The notes beneath the pieces were generated by a model. That model was not told where the DNA came from, made no database searches, and worked only from the letters and a program-made list of their open reading frames with translations. A DNA stretch of 64,000 bases from Lachnoanaerobaculum umeaense (GTDB lineage Bacteria; Bacillota; Clostridia; Lachnospirales; Lachnospiraceae), in assembly GCF_003589745.1 (NCBI RefSeq), contig NZ_CP032364.1, positions 1,426,001 through 1,490,000 on the forward strand, given 5' to 3'. Position 1 is the first letter of the stretch. Every line of letters starts with the position of its first letter. The position numbers and the translations under genes were made by a program. Shown here in pieces: positions 9,275-17,240 of the stretch.

Positions 9275-9315
9275 TGTTATAGTGATAGTATAACACAATA
9301 GGATTCTAAAAACAA
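9275..9315 (-). promoter_or_regulatory. promoter and candidate operator of the GntR-mcsA-mcsB-clpC operon
   Basis: On the minus strand, -35 TTGTTT (9310-9315), a 17-nt spacer and -10 TATACT (9287-9292) preceded by a TG extension form a good sigma-A promoter, with a start near 9280. A perfect inverted repeat, TGTTATA at 9275-9281 and TATAACA at 9289-9295 separated by 7 nt, covers the -10. That size and position fit a GntR dimer operator. No CtsR-type heptad repeat (GGTCAAA) is seen here. Confidence 0.65.
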
Positions 9316-9536
9316 TATTTTATAACTTTGGCCATTCATTTTAAAATTCAAGCTTACCTGTTATTCTTATCTTAATCCTTGTTTTATATATATTAAACAA
9401 CATTTTTTATACTAAAAGTTGGATATAATTTTCATTTTTATTTTTATTAAGTTGAATCGCATAAAATTATTTATATTATACACTTATTTATATAACTATT
9501 ATAACTTAAATTCATAAAATATTAATTTTTTTACTA

Positions 9537-9565
9537 TTGCATATATTTGTCTATTATGCTATCAT
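9537..9565 (+). promoter_or_regulatory. promoter of candidate small RNA
   Basis: -35 TTGCAT (9537-9542), a 17-nt spacer and -10 TATCAT (9560-9565). Transcription would begin near 9573, exactly at the first base of the structured segment. Confidence 0.5.
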
Positions 9566-9572
9566 AATACAC

Positions 9573-9680
9573 GTAGTTGAGAGTTTTCTTGCGTTGACCT
9601 CTCACTACAAAATGTGCATTATGCACTCCTATATCACTCTAACAGGGAAACAGCAGCCGTTCGGCTGCTGTTTCTCGTTG
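9573..9680 (+). ncRNA. candidate structured small RNA of about 105 nt (unidentified)
   Basis: Three consecutive hairpins follow a plausible promoter. The first is a 10-bp stem with a one-base bulge (9573-9583 with 9599-9608; 15-nt loop). The second is a small GTGCA/TGCAC hairpin (9614-9626). The third is a very stable 12-bp GC-rich stem (9647-9674, GAAACAGCAGCC with a GTTC tetraloop) followed by TCGTTGT, which could act as its terminator. No convincing reading frame fits the segment. I do not recognise it as 6S, SRP RNA, tmRNA or a known riboswitch. Confidence 0.45.
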
Positions 9681-9683
9681 TAT

Positions 9684-9729
9684 AAAAATAGACTTCTATT
9701 ACAAACTATATCTTGCAATAAAAGTCTAT
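9684..9729 (-). terminator. terminator after pyrC-HIT operon
   Basis: A hairpin with arms ATAGACTT (9688-9695) and AAGTCTAT (9722-9729), extended inward by TATT/AATA pairing, lies just after the HIT stop. On the minus strand it is followed by five Ts (9684-9688). Confidence 0.75.
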
Positions 9730-9741
9730 CTAAAAATCATA

Positions 9742-10173
9742 TTATTTTGAAATATTCAATTCTCTTCTAAGTATCTTTGCTATTTCCTCATAATCATTTT
9801 CTGACAGATACTTCTTGTCAGGATTCATAGTAAAAGTGGAATCCCATTCATCCCCACCTTTATATTTGGGTACTATATGCATATGTAAATGACAACTTGT
9901 ATCTCCATACATACCATAATTAACTTTACTTGGTGAAAAAATTTTATGTATAGCCTTTGCTATCTTATTTGCATCAAAAAAGAACCGGTTTCTTTCTTCA
10001 TCAGAAATATCGACAATCTCACTTACATGATCCTCATAAGCCAGAATGACTCTTCCCATCTTGGTCTGTTCCTTAAATATGTATAAATATCCACTGTCCA
10101 TTTTACCTACCGGATATCCAAACTTATCAAGCAAATCTCCTTGCGTACAATAAGCACAATTATTATCTTTCAT
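9742..10173 (-). CDS. HIT-family nucleotide-binding hydrolase
   Basis: A 143-residue protein of the histidine-triad superfamily. The triad HLHMHIVP is at residues 95-102, and an N-terminal CAYC pair (6-9) resembles the zinc-binding CxxC found in some HIT proteins. HIT enzymes hydrolyse nucleotide phosphoramidates or dinucleoside polyphosphates; the exact substrate cannot be told here. It lies 24 nt behind pyrC and shares its terminator, so the two form a small operon. Confidence 0.85.
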   Translation of the reverse strand: MKDNNCAYCTQGDLLDKFGYPVGKMDSGYLYIFKEQTKMGRVILAYEDHVSEIVDISDEERNRFFFDANKIAKAIHKIFSPSKVNYGMYGDTSCHLHMHIVPKYKGGDEWDSTFTMNPDKKYLSENDYEEIAKILRRELNISK

Positions 10174-10197
10174 ATATTCTCCTTATGTAGAGCTATT

Positions 10198-11496
10198 TTA
10201 CTCCACATTTTCATAAACAACATTACCCTTGCAAATCGTATAAACGATCTTTCCTTGTAATGTTTCACCCAACCATGGTGAGTTGCAAGATTTGCTTTCG
10301 CTCTTATCATATTTCCACTCTTTATTTATATCAAACACCACAATATCTGCAATTTCATCCTCTCTTAGAACTCCTCTATCCATATTGTATAGTCTTGCAG
10401 GCTGATAGCTCATTTTATTTACCAAATCAAGGAGTGAAAGATACCCTGGTTTTACCAGATTCATAAATCCTAATGAAAAGCTGGTCTCAAGTCCTATTAT
10501 TCCACTTGGTGCATTTACAAAATCCTTATTTTTTTCTTCAACACTGTGTGGTGCATGATCTGTAGCAATAATATCAATAGAACCATCTTTCAGTCCTTCT
10601 ATAATTGCCATTCTATCCTCTTCTTCTCTAAGCGGAGGATTCATCTTTGCCAATGTACCATATTTTATAACATCTTTATCAATGAGTGAAAAATGATGTG
10701 GTGTTGCCTCTGCAAATACACGGGCTCCGGCTTTTTTTGCCTTTCGTACAAGCTCAACGCTTTCCTTTGCACTTATATGCTGGATACTTATGGTTGCACC
10801 TGTCTCTCTCGCAAGTTTACAATCCCTCTCAACCATTGATATCTCCGCCTGTCTATCTGAACCAAAAATATGCATCTTATCTGATGAATAACCATGATTT
10901 ATTCCATTTTCTTTAATAAATTGTGGATCTTCTTCATGGAATGAAAGCGGCATTTTTATATTCCTTGCATATTTCATAGCTTCCCTTGCTAAGTTTCCGT
11001 CTAGGAGTGGTCTGCCATCATCTGTAAAACCTATAGCACCGGCTTCTCTAAGCTCATTTAATTCAGCAAGTTCCTCTCCTTTCATACCTTTAGTAATGCA
11101 GGCACATGTCAAAACATTGATAGGAGTATTCCTTCCTTTTTTTAACACTTCAAATATTAATTCGGGAGTATCAATAGGTGGTTTTGTATTTGCCATAGCA
11201 ACTATTGTGGTAAAACCTCCCTTTGCCGCAGCCATTGCACCACTTGCTATATCTTCTTTATACTCAAATCCAGGCTCTCTAAGATGTACATGTACATCTA
11301 CAAATCCAGGAGCCGCACAAAGACCGGTGCAATCATATACTTTCAACCTTTCTCCATTTGCTCTTGCCATCAATGTAGCATCTAAATATAACTCTCTACC
11401 TGTTTTTATAATCTTTCCCTCTGATATCAGTATATCCCTTATATCATCAGTCCTTGTACAAGGATCTAACAATCTAACATTTTTTAACATTATCAT
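10198..11496 (-). CDS. pyrC: dihydroorotase (class I)
   Basis: A 432-residue amidohydrolase that interconverts carbamoyl-aspartate and dihydroorotate in pyrimidine synthesis. The zinc site DVHVH is at residues 67-71, followed by LREPG. Further metal and substrate residues are in the HEED segment near 181 and ATDHAPHS near 306. The length and DxHxHLREPG context are typical of class I (PyrC/AllB-like) dihydroorotases. Allantoinase is a less likely alternative. The first gene of the operon, with the HIT gene downstream. An AAGGAA site precedes the ATG. Confidence 0.9.
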   Translation of the reverse strand: MIMLKNVRLLDPCTRTDDIRDILISEGKIIKTGRELYLDATLMARANGERLKVYDCTGLCAAPGFVDVHVHLREPGFEYKEDIASGAMAAAKGGFTTIVAMANTKPPIDTPELIFEVLKKGRNTPINVLTCACITKGMKGEELAELNELREAGAIGFTDDGRPLLDGNLAREAMKYARNIKMPLSFHEEDPQFIKENGINHGYSSDKMHIFGSDRQAEISMVERDCKLARETGATISIQHISAKESVELVRKAKKAGARVFAEATPHHFSLIDKDVIKYGTLAKMNPPLREEEDRMAIIEGLKDGSIDIIATDHAPHSVEEKNKDFVNAPSGIIGLETSFSLGFMNLVKPGYLSLLDLVNKMSYQPARLYNMDRGVLREDEIADIVVFDINKEWKYDKSESKSCNSPWLGETLQGKIVYTICKGNVVYENVE

Positions 11497-11527
11497 ATAA
11501 ATATATTCCTTTCTAAATACTTATATC

Positions 11528-11543
11528 GGGCTATATTATATCA
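11528..11543 (-). promoter_or_regulatory. extended -10 promoter of pyrC
   Basis: TGATATAAT on the minus strand (11535-11543) is a consensus extended -10, with a start near 11528. The -35 region is weak. The insertion sequence ends about 50 bp upstream, so the core promoter is intact. Confidence 0.55.
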
Positions 11544-11617
11544 TATAAACGATTTTGTTGGAAATTTTATATATAAAAAGGTATTAAAAAAGGGGCTGTG
11601 AAATAAGTCCCTAAAAG

Positions 11618-11655
11618 AAATAGGACCATCCGCTCATGCGAAAGGTCCTATTTTT
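11618..11655 (+). terminator. terminator hairpin inside the left end of the IS
   Basis: Stem AAATAGGACC (11618-11627) with GGTCCTATTT (11644-11653), with a nested CGC/GCG pairing in the loop, followed by TTTTT on the plus strand. It lies just before the transposase gene, so it would block read-in from outside promoters. Confidence 0.7.
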
Positions 11656-11674
11656 GTGGTAAAATTAACTTGCA

Positions 11675-13249
11675 ATGAAAAATTTACCCAACACTTATTG
11701 TAATTCAAAACAAGGATATTTACCACTGTTTTTTTCAGATTGTTTGGATCTGCTGGATCCTGTTTTAACATTTGACAGATTGATAGGAGGAATCGATTTA
11801 AACAAGTATCTGACGGATATTCCGGAGTACATAACCGGACGACGCAGATATAATCCGGTCAACATGTTAAAAACAGTACTTTTCGGATTTATGACTAGCG
11901 GTTACTGCTCTCTGAGAAAACTGGAAGACAACTGCAAAGTTAATATCAGGTTCATGTATCTCATGGATAACCGGACTCCATCATACAGAACCTTTGGATA
12001 TTTCATCAATAAAATACTTAAAGATAAGATTGAAAACATTTTTAACGATATCAATCATGCTATCTTTAACGAGGAGCATGTAGATCTGCAACATCTCTAC
12101 ATCGACGGCTCCAAGTTTGAAGCAAACGCAAACAAGTATACCTGGGTATGGAAGAAGGCTACGGAAAAGTTCCGTTACAAGCTTTACGAAAAAATCACTG
12201 CGGAAATTGATGAAATTAATGCAGAAATCGCATGGAGTGGGGTGCAGATCACAACAAACACAGAGTATGTACCGGATTATCTGAATGAAATTGTTGAGCA
12301 GCTAGTACTTTTATGGGAGCTGGATACAAGTACATTTGTTTACGGAAGCGGAAAGCGAAAATCCAAAGAACAGCGTCATTATGAACACTTGACTACGTTC
12401 TGTCATAAACTTCAAGAATACATACAAAAAATTGAAATCAGTGGTACTGACCGAAACAGTTACTCTAAAACAGATACATCAGCTACCTTTATGCGTATCA
12501 AAACAGATTACATGGGCAATGATCAGCTTCTGCCGGCATATAATGTACAGATTGGTGTAGCAGATGAATATATTGCAGTTGTTGACGTGAACCATTATCG
12601 TTCGGATATGGATTGTTTCGTTCCTTTGATGGAGCACTTCAAACAAACTTATGGATTCTATCCCAAATATCCTGTGGCAGATGCCGGATATGGCTCATAC
12701 AACAATTATATTTTCTGTGAACAGAACGGAATTGAAAAGTATATGAAATTTCCAATGTTTAAAAAGGAAACTAAGGATCGGAAATATCATGAAGATCCAT
12801 TTCGTGCAGTTAACTTCAGAATCGATGAGCAAGGAGTCATGAGATGTCCTAACGATAAAGCATTCCATTTTTTATGCAGAAAAGATGTGAGGGGAAATCA
12901 GTACGGACGCAAGGAAGAACTGTATGAATGTGAAGACTGTAGCGGATGTCCATATGCAAAGAAATGTAAGAAGACAGATAAGAATCGAACCGTTAGGATC
13001 AATCAGGAACTAACTTCCATGCACCGGGAAGTAATCGAAAACCTGGAAAGTATCCACGGTGCGTTATTACGAATGAACCGTTCGATACAAGCAGAAGGTA
13101 CTTTCGGAATTATGAAAAGCGACCGTTGGTACAAGAGAATTGTCAGAAGAGGTATTCATTCAGTCAAACTGGAAGTTTTACTCGTGGCGATAGGCCATAA
13201 TTTATATAAATATCAGAAAAAAAAGACAAGAAACAGAACTTCCGCATAG
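11675..13249 (+). CDS. IS1182-family DDE transposase
   Basis: A 524-residue transposase with the IS1182 layout. An N-terminal DUF772-like domain (YNPVNMLKTVLFGFM near residue 60) is followed by the catalytic core, with the first aspartate in YIDGSKFEA (D144), the second in VADAGYG (near 335) and the glutamate in IQAEGTFG (near 450). A cysteine cluster (CEDCSGCPYAKKC) lies between the second and third acidic residues. The frame is uninterrupted and the ends are present, so the element could be active. Confidence 0.92.
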   Translation: MKNLPNTYCNSKQGYLPLFFSDCLDLLDPVLTFDRLIGGIDLNKYLTDIPEYITGRRRYNPVNMLKTVLFGFMTSGYCSLRKLEDNCKVNIRFMYLMDNRTPSYRTFGYFINKILKDKIENIFNDINHAIFNEEHVDLQHLYIDGSKFEANANKYTWVWKKATEKFRYKLYEKITAEIDEINAEIAWSGVQITTNTEYVPDYLNEIVEQLVLLWELDTSTFVYGSGKRKSKEQRHYEHLTTFCHKLQEYIQKIEISGTDRNSYSKTDTSATFMRIKTDYMGNDQLLPAYNVQIGVADEYIAVVDVNHYRSDMDCFVPLMEHFKQTYGFYPKYPVADAGYGSYNNYIFCEQNGIEKYMKFPMFKKETKDRKYHEDPFRAVNFRIDEQGVMRCPNDKAFHFLCRKDVRGNQYGRKEELYECEDCSGCPYAKKCKKTDKNRTVRINQELTSMHREVIENLESIHGALLRMNRSIQAEGTFGIMKSDRWYKRIVRRGIHSVKLEVLLVAIGHNLYKYQKKKTRNRTSA

Positions 13250-13329
13250 ATTCAAAAAAGAATTTCTATGGGGTAGGGGGAGTGCGCTTTTTTTGCGTAT
13301 GATTTCAGTCATTTATACACAATAATTGC

Positions 13330-13376
13330 AAAAAGGGAGATGCGAAAAAACTCAATAGAGTTTTTTCACATCCCCC
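13330..13376 (-). terminator. hairpin at the right IS end acting as terminator for rplL
   Basis: A 19-bp imperfect stem (13335-13353 with 13358-13376; two mismatches, AATA loop). On the minus strand it is followed by TTTTT (13330-13334). One arm is the right terminal inverted repeat of the insertion sequence, so the element itself supplies the terminator just behind rplL. Confidence 0.75.
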
Positions 13377-13391
13377 AAAATTTCATTTAGA

Positions 13392-13766
13392 TTACTTAAG
13401 AGCAACCTGTGCTCCAACTTCTTCAAGCTGCTTCTTGATAGCCTCAGCCTCATCCTTAGAAACTTCTGCCTTAAGAACCTTAGGAGCTCCATCAACAAGA
13501 TCCTTTGCTTCCTTAAGTCCAAGTCCTGTAACCTCACGAACAACTTTGATAACCTTAACTTTCTGATCACCTGCTGCTGTAAGTTCTACATCGAACTCTG
13601 TCTTCTCTTCAGCTGCTGCTGCACCTGCACCTGCTGCTGCTACTACAACGCCAGCTGCTGCTGATACGCCAAACTCTTCCTCACAAGCCTTTACAAGCTC
13701 ATTTAATTCAAGAACTGATAATTCCTTTATTGCATCGATAAACTCTGCAGTTGTTAACTTTGCCAT
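13392..13766 (-). CDS. rplL: 50S ribosomal protein L7/L12
   Basis: A 124-residue stalk protein. The N-terminal dimerisation domain ([24 protein letters not shown]), the Ala/Gly-rich flexible hinge (about residues 36-52) and the C-terminal factor-binding domain (about 56-124, with [20 protein letters not shown]) are all standard. It follows rplJ by 26 nt with a GGAGG site. The insertion sequence abuts its 3' side. Confidence 0.98.
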   Translation of the reverse strand: MAKLTTAEFIDAIKELSVLELNELVKACEEEFGVSAAAGVVVAAAGAGAAAAEEKTEFDVELTAAGDQKVKVIKVVREVTGLGLKEAKDLVDGAPKVLKAEVSKDEAEAIKKQLEEVGAQVALK

Positions 13767-13792
13767 TTAATAATCCTCCATTATTTGTTTAT

Positions 13793-14281
13793 TTACGCTT
13801 CTTTGCTTTCAGCGATCTGATTAAGCACACGAGCGAAGTTTGTAATAGGTGACTGGATACTTCCAAGAAGTCTTCCGATCAACTCGTCTCTTGATGGTAT
13901 TGTAGCTATAACTTTTATACCATCCTGGTCATATGTTACACCGTCTACTACTCCTGCCTTTAATTCAAGCTTTGGAGCAGTCTTAGAGAAATTGTAAAGT
14001 ATTCTAGCCGGAACAGTTGCATCTTCCTTTGAAACTGCAAGTGCTGTAGGTCCCTCAAGTGAGCTATCTAATGTCTCAAATGGAGTACCCTGAGCAGCTA
14101 AACGAATCATTGTGTTCTTATAAACCTTATAAGTTACACCTGCTTCTCTAAGTTCTTTACGAAGCTTTGTATCCTGGTCAGCAGTAAGACCACGGTAGTC
14201 AACGACTACAGCTGCTTGTGCACCGTCTAAAAGCTCAGCAATTTCCTTAACTATAGGCTGTTTTAATTCGATTTTTGCCAT
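13793..14281 (-). CDS. rplJ: 50S ribosomal protein L10
   Basis: A 162-residue ribosomal stalk base protein. It has the conserved VVDYRGLTADQDTKLRKELR segment near residues 27-46 and YKVYKNTMIRLAA near 50. It binds 23S rRNA and carries L7/L12 dimers on its C-terminal helix. An AGGAGGT site precedes the ATG. The L10 leader lies upstream. rplK-rplA, the usual neighbours, are not in this window. Confidence 0.97.
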   Translation of the reverse strand: MAKIELKQPIVKEIAELLDGAQAAVVVDYRGLTADQDTKLRKELREAGVTYKVYKNTMIRLAAQGTPFETLDSSLEGPTALAVSKEDATVPARILYNFSKTAPKLELKAGVVDGVTYDQDGIKVIATIPSRDELIGRLLGSIQSPITNFARVLNQIAESKEA

Positions 14282-14339
14282 TTTTAACCTCCTTTATAGT
14301 TTCAGTAAAACCCGTAAAAGCAATAAGTGTAATCTATTT

Positions 14340-14452
14340 AAAAAACTCCCTGACATGCAGACAGAGAGTGAGAATACATCAACGTACTTAGTCACTTCCT
14401 CGGTAGGCATTGCTTTAAGCCAAAGGCACCTACTGTCTACGGTCGTTTTACC
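14340..14452 (-). ncRNA. L10 (rplJL) leader RNA with attenuator
   Basis: On the minus strand the leader contains the conserved core GTAAAACGACCGTAGACAG and AGTAGGTGCC, diagnostic of the L10 leader to which L10 or L10(L12)4 binds. It ends in a terminator-like hairpin (CTCTCTG 14362-14368 with CAGGGAG 14346-14352) followed by six Ts (14340-14345). This allows feedback control by transcription attenuation as well as translation. Confidence 0.85.
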
Positions 14453-14458
14453 TTGGCT

Positions 14459-14487
14459 AGGATACCAAATAAGAAAATATTTGTCAA
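14459..14487 (-). promoter_or_regulatory. rplJL promoter
   Basis: -35 TTGACA (14482-14487), a 17-nt spacer and -10 TATCCT (14459-14464) on the minus strand. The predicted start near 14452 coincides with the beginning of the L10 leader. It lies just outside or within the last codons of coding sequence for no essential gene domain. Confidence 0.8.
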
Positions 14488-14525
14488 GCGATTTTTCAAT
14501 TTTTATTATTTTTATATCATTACCT

Positions 14526-15530
14526 TTATCTTCTGACTGTACTTTTATAAACAGTACCTGATAAAACATCAAACAGTAGACACTTGTTAAATACTACTGT
14601 CAAAATTGTAATTAATCCGAATAATATATAAATTAAAAATGTTATTGCAAACATAATTAAAAATAACAGTGATTCAGCGCTTTTATTAAACTCGTTTGTT
14701 AAATACAATAATCCTGAAGGTATCAGTAAAAAATAAACTGTTAAAAACAGACCTCTTAAAACAGTTCTAAACCACTTTAAATTTTCAAATACTATTCCAA
14801 ACTTTAAAAGTGCACTTCCAATTGTTTTTCCGTTAAATAAAGGTATTAAACTGAAGTATAGGGCTGTAAAAACAAAAAACGGTATTTTTGTTTTTAACAA
14901 AATATACGGAATATACATTATCAGCATATCAATCATTAATGACAGGCAAACACGAATTTGTGAAACTCTCAAACCGTCCTGCATTGCTTTTTCATCTATT
15001 TCCTCTCTTGATGGCAGCAAACGCACAGCAAACCATCCGATAAAATATCCAAGTCCTCCTCCTATAGTGTTTTGAATAATATCATCAATATCGGCTAATC
15101 TGTAAGGACCTGGATATATAAAGTATAGTCCGGATAATTGAGTCATTTCAAAAAATAAACTCAAAAATAGTGTAAACAATATTGTCTTTTTAAAATTACA
15201 TTTAAAATAATAGCGTAAATATATTCCAAAAGGAATCAACATGGCGATATTAAATACCGGAACATAGAAAGTAGGGCGTTTCAATGATTTGATCCATGTT
15301 TTGGGATTGTATAAAACAAAAGGATTTTTTCTGATAAAGTCTCTTACGAAAGTAAAAGGTACAATATTTATCATTTCCTTATATCCCGAATGAATATGTT
15401 TCGGATTCGGCAAAGGTAAAATTACTAAGAAATATACACTTAACAGATATAAAACAAATGAATACAAAATAAAAGTTCTCAATCTGTTAACAGAGCCATA
15501 TTTTCTGTAATTAAAAATCATGTACGGCAA
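14526..15530 (-). CDS. VanZ-like / RDD-domain membrane protein
   Basis: A 334-residue polytopic membrane protein. Residues about 1-175 carry a VanZ-like domain (membrane segments near 18-38, 90-108, 117-135 and 155-172, with NIAMLIPFGIYL and DIDDIIQNTIGGGLGY). About 190-330 resembles an RDD domain (LSLMIDMLIMYIPY, NGKTIGSALLKFGIV). This VanZ-RDD fusion is common in Firmicutes and of unknown function. A link to glycopeptide resistance is not supported. The 3' end runs up against the rplJ promoter. Confidence 0.75.
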   Translation of the reverse strand: MPYMIFNYRKYGSVNRLRTFILYSFVLYLLSVYFLVILPLPNPKHIHSGYKEMINIVPFTFVRDFIRKNPFVLYNPKTWIKSLKRPTFYVPVFNIAMLIPFGIYLRYYFKCNFKKTILFTLFLSLFFEMTQLSGLYFIYPGPYRLADIDDIIQNTIGGGLGYFIGWFAVRLLPSREEIDEKAMQDGLRVSQIRVCLSLMIDMLIMYIPYILLKTKIPFFVFTALYFSLIPLFNGKTIGSALLKFGIVFENLKWFRTVLRGLFLTVYFLLIPSGLLYLTNEFNKSAESLLFLIMFAITFLIYILFGLITILTVVFNKCLLFDVLSGTVYKSTVRR

Positions 15531-15605
15531 CGTGATAAAAAAGCAATAAACGGAAAAATTATAAATGCAACTTTTATTGAACTTAAATAACTCATAGATA
15601 GTACC

Positions 15606-16397
15606 CTAATGAAGTAAGCTTGCTAATATATATAATATATAAATATGTACAGGATAGAATATATAGAAGAAATTTTTATCTCCTCTTCCCTTCTCTCCAT
15701 TATAAAAATATAGCGGAATAATTGCAAATACCATCATCCACTGTATACTTGAAGGATTGGTATAAAACGAAAGAACACTTATAAGTATTAATACTAAAAA
15801 TTGTATTTTTCTCTTTGTTCTGAAAATATAAAAAATAAAACCAAGCATAACCGTAGAAATTCCGCCTTCTGCGGTAAATAAATTTGGAATCATTAACATT
15901 ATAAATGCAAATACTCTCGTAAGTTCAGGTGATATTTTACCATCACCAAACATCATACCTAAAAACAACATAGGTGTTGATAATATAACAGGTAAAATTA
16001 TAATTCCAAGTCCAATGAAAAATGTTTTAATTGATTTTTCTTTAATGGAAGCTACTATATTATCCCATCCGCTATCAAGAATTGCCACAACTAAAAACGT
16101 AGCGAATGCATTATTAGATAGCACCACCTGTCCGTTTTCAAACATATTCCCAACAATAAGTTTTCCTATATTCATAATCCATGTCATAAACAGCAGTCTG
16201 ATTATTAACTTTTTTCTGCTATGAGTATAATGAAAACTGTCGGCAAATAAAAATAACAGAATGGGAAAAACAGGGCGACCGAAAATTGAAAGCCATCCCG
16301 GAGCTCCCAATTCAAAAAACATCTGATGTATATGATCTAAAAACATCAATACAATTGCAAAATATTTTAATTTGGTGGAATCTATATAAGACTTCAT
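15606..16397 (-). CDS. TraX-family membrane protein
   Basis: A 263-residue protein with about eight membrane segments. The opening DSTKLKYFAIVLMFLDHIHQ and the GRPVFPILLFLFADSF segment are hallmarks of the TraX family. TraX acetylates F pilin, but chromosomal Firmicute members occur without conjugation genes and their role is unknown. No conjugation genes are nearby, so the name reflects family only. It lies 18 nt behind the DUF421 gene and is probably co-transcribed with it. Confidence 0.8.
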   Translation of the reverse strand: MKSYIDSTKLKYFAIVLMFLDHIHQMFFELGAPGWLSIFGRPVFPILLFLFADSFHYTHSRKKLIIRLLFMTWIMNIGKLIVGNMFENGQVVLSNNAFATFLVVAILDSGWDNIVASIKEKSIKTFFIGLGIIILPVILSTPMLFLGMMFGDGKISPELTRVFAFIMLMIPNLFTAEGGISTVMLGFIFYIFRTKRKIQFLVLILISVLSFYTNPSSIQWMMVFAIIPLYFYNGEKGRGDKNFFYIFYPVHIYILYILASLLH

Positions 16398-16415
16398 ATG
16401 CTCTCCGTAAACCTT

Positions 16416-17048
16416 TTATTTGTCAATTGTAAGTATTAGAGAATTATTAACATATTCTCCTAAAAATACATCACTGTATTTTTCTATACCTTGCTTTTTC
16501 AGCTCTTCAAGAAGCCAATCCTCGTCCTTACCTATTACCTCGAGTATATCAGATTGTACCTGACCGTCTGTAATAACAGGGAACTTAGGGTTTTCCTCAC
16601 CTGACTGAATTAAAATCAATTGTCCGTTTTGCTCAAGTACGGCCCTCTTTACATCCTTTGTTGAATAAATTCTGTTTGTACGCAATTTAAAAGAAACATC
16701 ATGAGCGGATAAGCCTGCCTTTTTACAATTTTCAACAATTATTTTTCCGCCATCTATTATTGTTAAGGCCTTACCGTCTATTAACTGTTTAGCCTTTACA
16801 TTATGTGTCTTTATCCATTTTAAGCCCAGCACCAGAATGCACCATATACATAATATTGCAATAAAATCAAGTATACGTACACTGCTGTTATATATAACAC
16901 CACCGATAATGCCACCAAGCACATAATTTACAATCTGGTCACTTGCTGATGAAGGTGCCAAGTTACCCTTACCTGATATGTTTATTATTATTACCAATGC
17001 AAAAAAGCCTATTAAAAGCTTTATTGCAACCAATAAAAATGCATTCAT
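16416..17048 (-). CDS. DUF421 (YetF-like) membrane protein
   Basis: A 210-residue protein with three N-terminal membrane helices (about 5-22, 38-55 and 60-80) and a cytoplasmic domain. The segment KQLIDGKALTIIDGGKI followed by SAHDVSFKLR is characteristic of the DUF421/YetF/YcaP family. The function is unknown; relatives are linked to envelope stress and sporulation. AGGAGG precedes the start. Confidence 0.8.
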   Translation of the reverse strand: MNAFLLVAIKLLIGFFALVIIINISGKGNLAPSSASDQIVNYVLGGIIGGVIYNSSVRILDFIAILCIWCILVLGLKWIKTHNVKAKQLIDGKALTIIDGGKIIVENCKKAGLSAHDVSFKLRTNRIYSTKDVKRAVLEQNGQLILIQSGEENPKFPVITDGQVQSDILEVIGKDEDWLLEELKKQGIEKYSDVFLGEYVNNSLILTIDK

Positions 17049-17139
17049 AAAACCTCCTATTTAAATTAATTCATGGCGATTTATTATATTATATAAATTT
17101 ATTTAAATCAATTATAAAATCAAACACTTCAAGTTATTA

Positions 17140-17181
17140 TAAGCCATAAATGATAAAGTCCTAGTATACCACAAATAAAAA
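17140..17181. repeat. 42-nt dispersed repeat, copy 1
   Basis: This segment (starting TAAGCCATAAATGATAAAGT) recurs at 25013-25054 with one mismatch. The flanking sequences differ. It resembles a remnant of an insertion-sequence end or a small non-coding element. Confidence 0.7.
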
Positions 17182-17240
17182 TGTCCCACTTATGGTATAA
17201 TAATAATTTATACATTCTACCAGACAGGAGGTAATTTATA

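Larger units (their letters stand above)
9176..9741. other. intergenic region between the stress operon and the HIT gene
   Basis: 566 nt without a protein gene. The left part holds the leader, promoter and inverted repeat of the stress operon. 9316-9530 is AT-rich with no recognisable feature. 9537-9680 holds a promoter and a structured candidate RNA on the plus strand, and 9684-9729 is the terminator of the HIT gene on the minus strand. Confidence 0.7.
11592..13376 (+). mobile_element. IS1182-family insertion sequence
   Basis: An apparently complete element of about 1.78 kb between pyrC and rplL. The left end is GGGGCTGTGAAATAAGTC (11592-11609). The inverted right end is GGGGATGTGAAAAAACTC, reading leftward from 13375. 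The ends match at 15 of 18 positions. One transposase gene fills the interior. A run of four A residues adjoins each end and could be the target duplication, but in this A-rich setting that is not proof. Each end contains a hairpin with a T-run oriented to stop transcription coming in from outside. Confidence 0.85.

Noticed and set aside
9573-9680. Candidate RNA as SRP RNA because of GGGAAACAGCAGCC
   Set aside because: The similarity to GGAAGCAGC is short and lies in the terminator-like stem. The conserved SRP domain IV layout is absent.
9537-9770. A 77-codon plus-strand frame between the stress operon and the HIT gene
   Set aside because: It runs through the candidate RNA hairpins and the opposite terminator, begins inside the predicted promoter, and encodes no sensible protein.
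14294-14572. A 92-codon minus-strand frame upstream of rplJ
   Set aside because: It covers the rplJL promoter, the L10 leader core and the attenuator, all of which explain the sequence better than a protein would.
14526-15530. VanZ-like gene as a glycopeptide resistance determinant
   Set aside because: No van ligase, dehydrogenase or dipeptidase genes are nearby, and VanZ-RDD fusions are common in Firmicutes without resistance.
15606-16397. TraX as evidence of a conjugative element
   Set aside because: No relaxase, coupling protein or type IV secretion genes are in the window. Chromosomal TraX-like genes are common.
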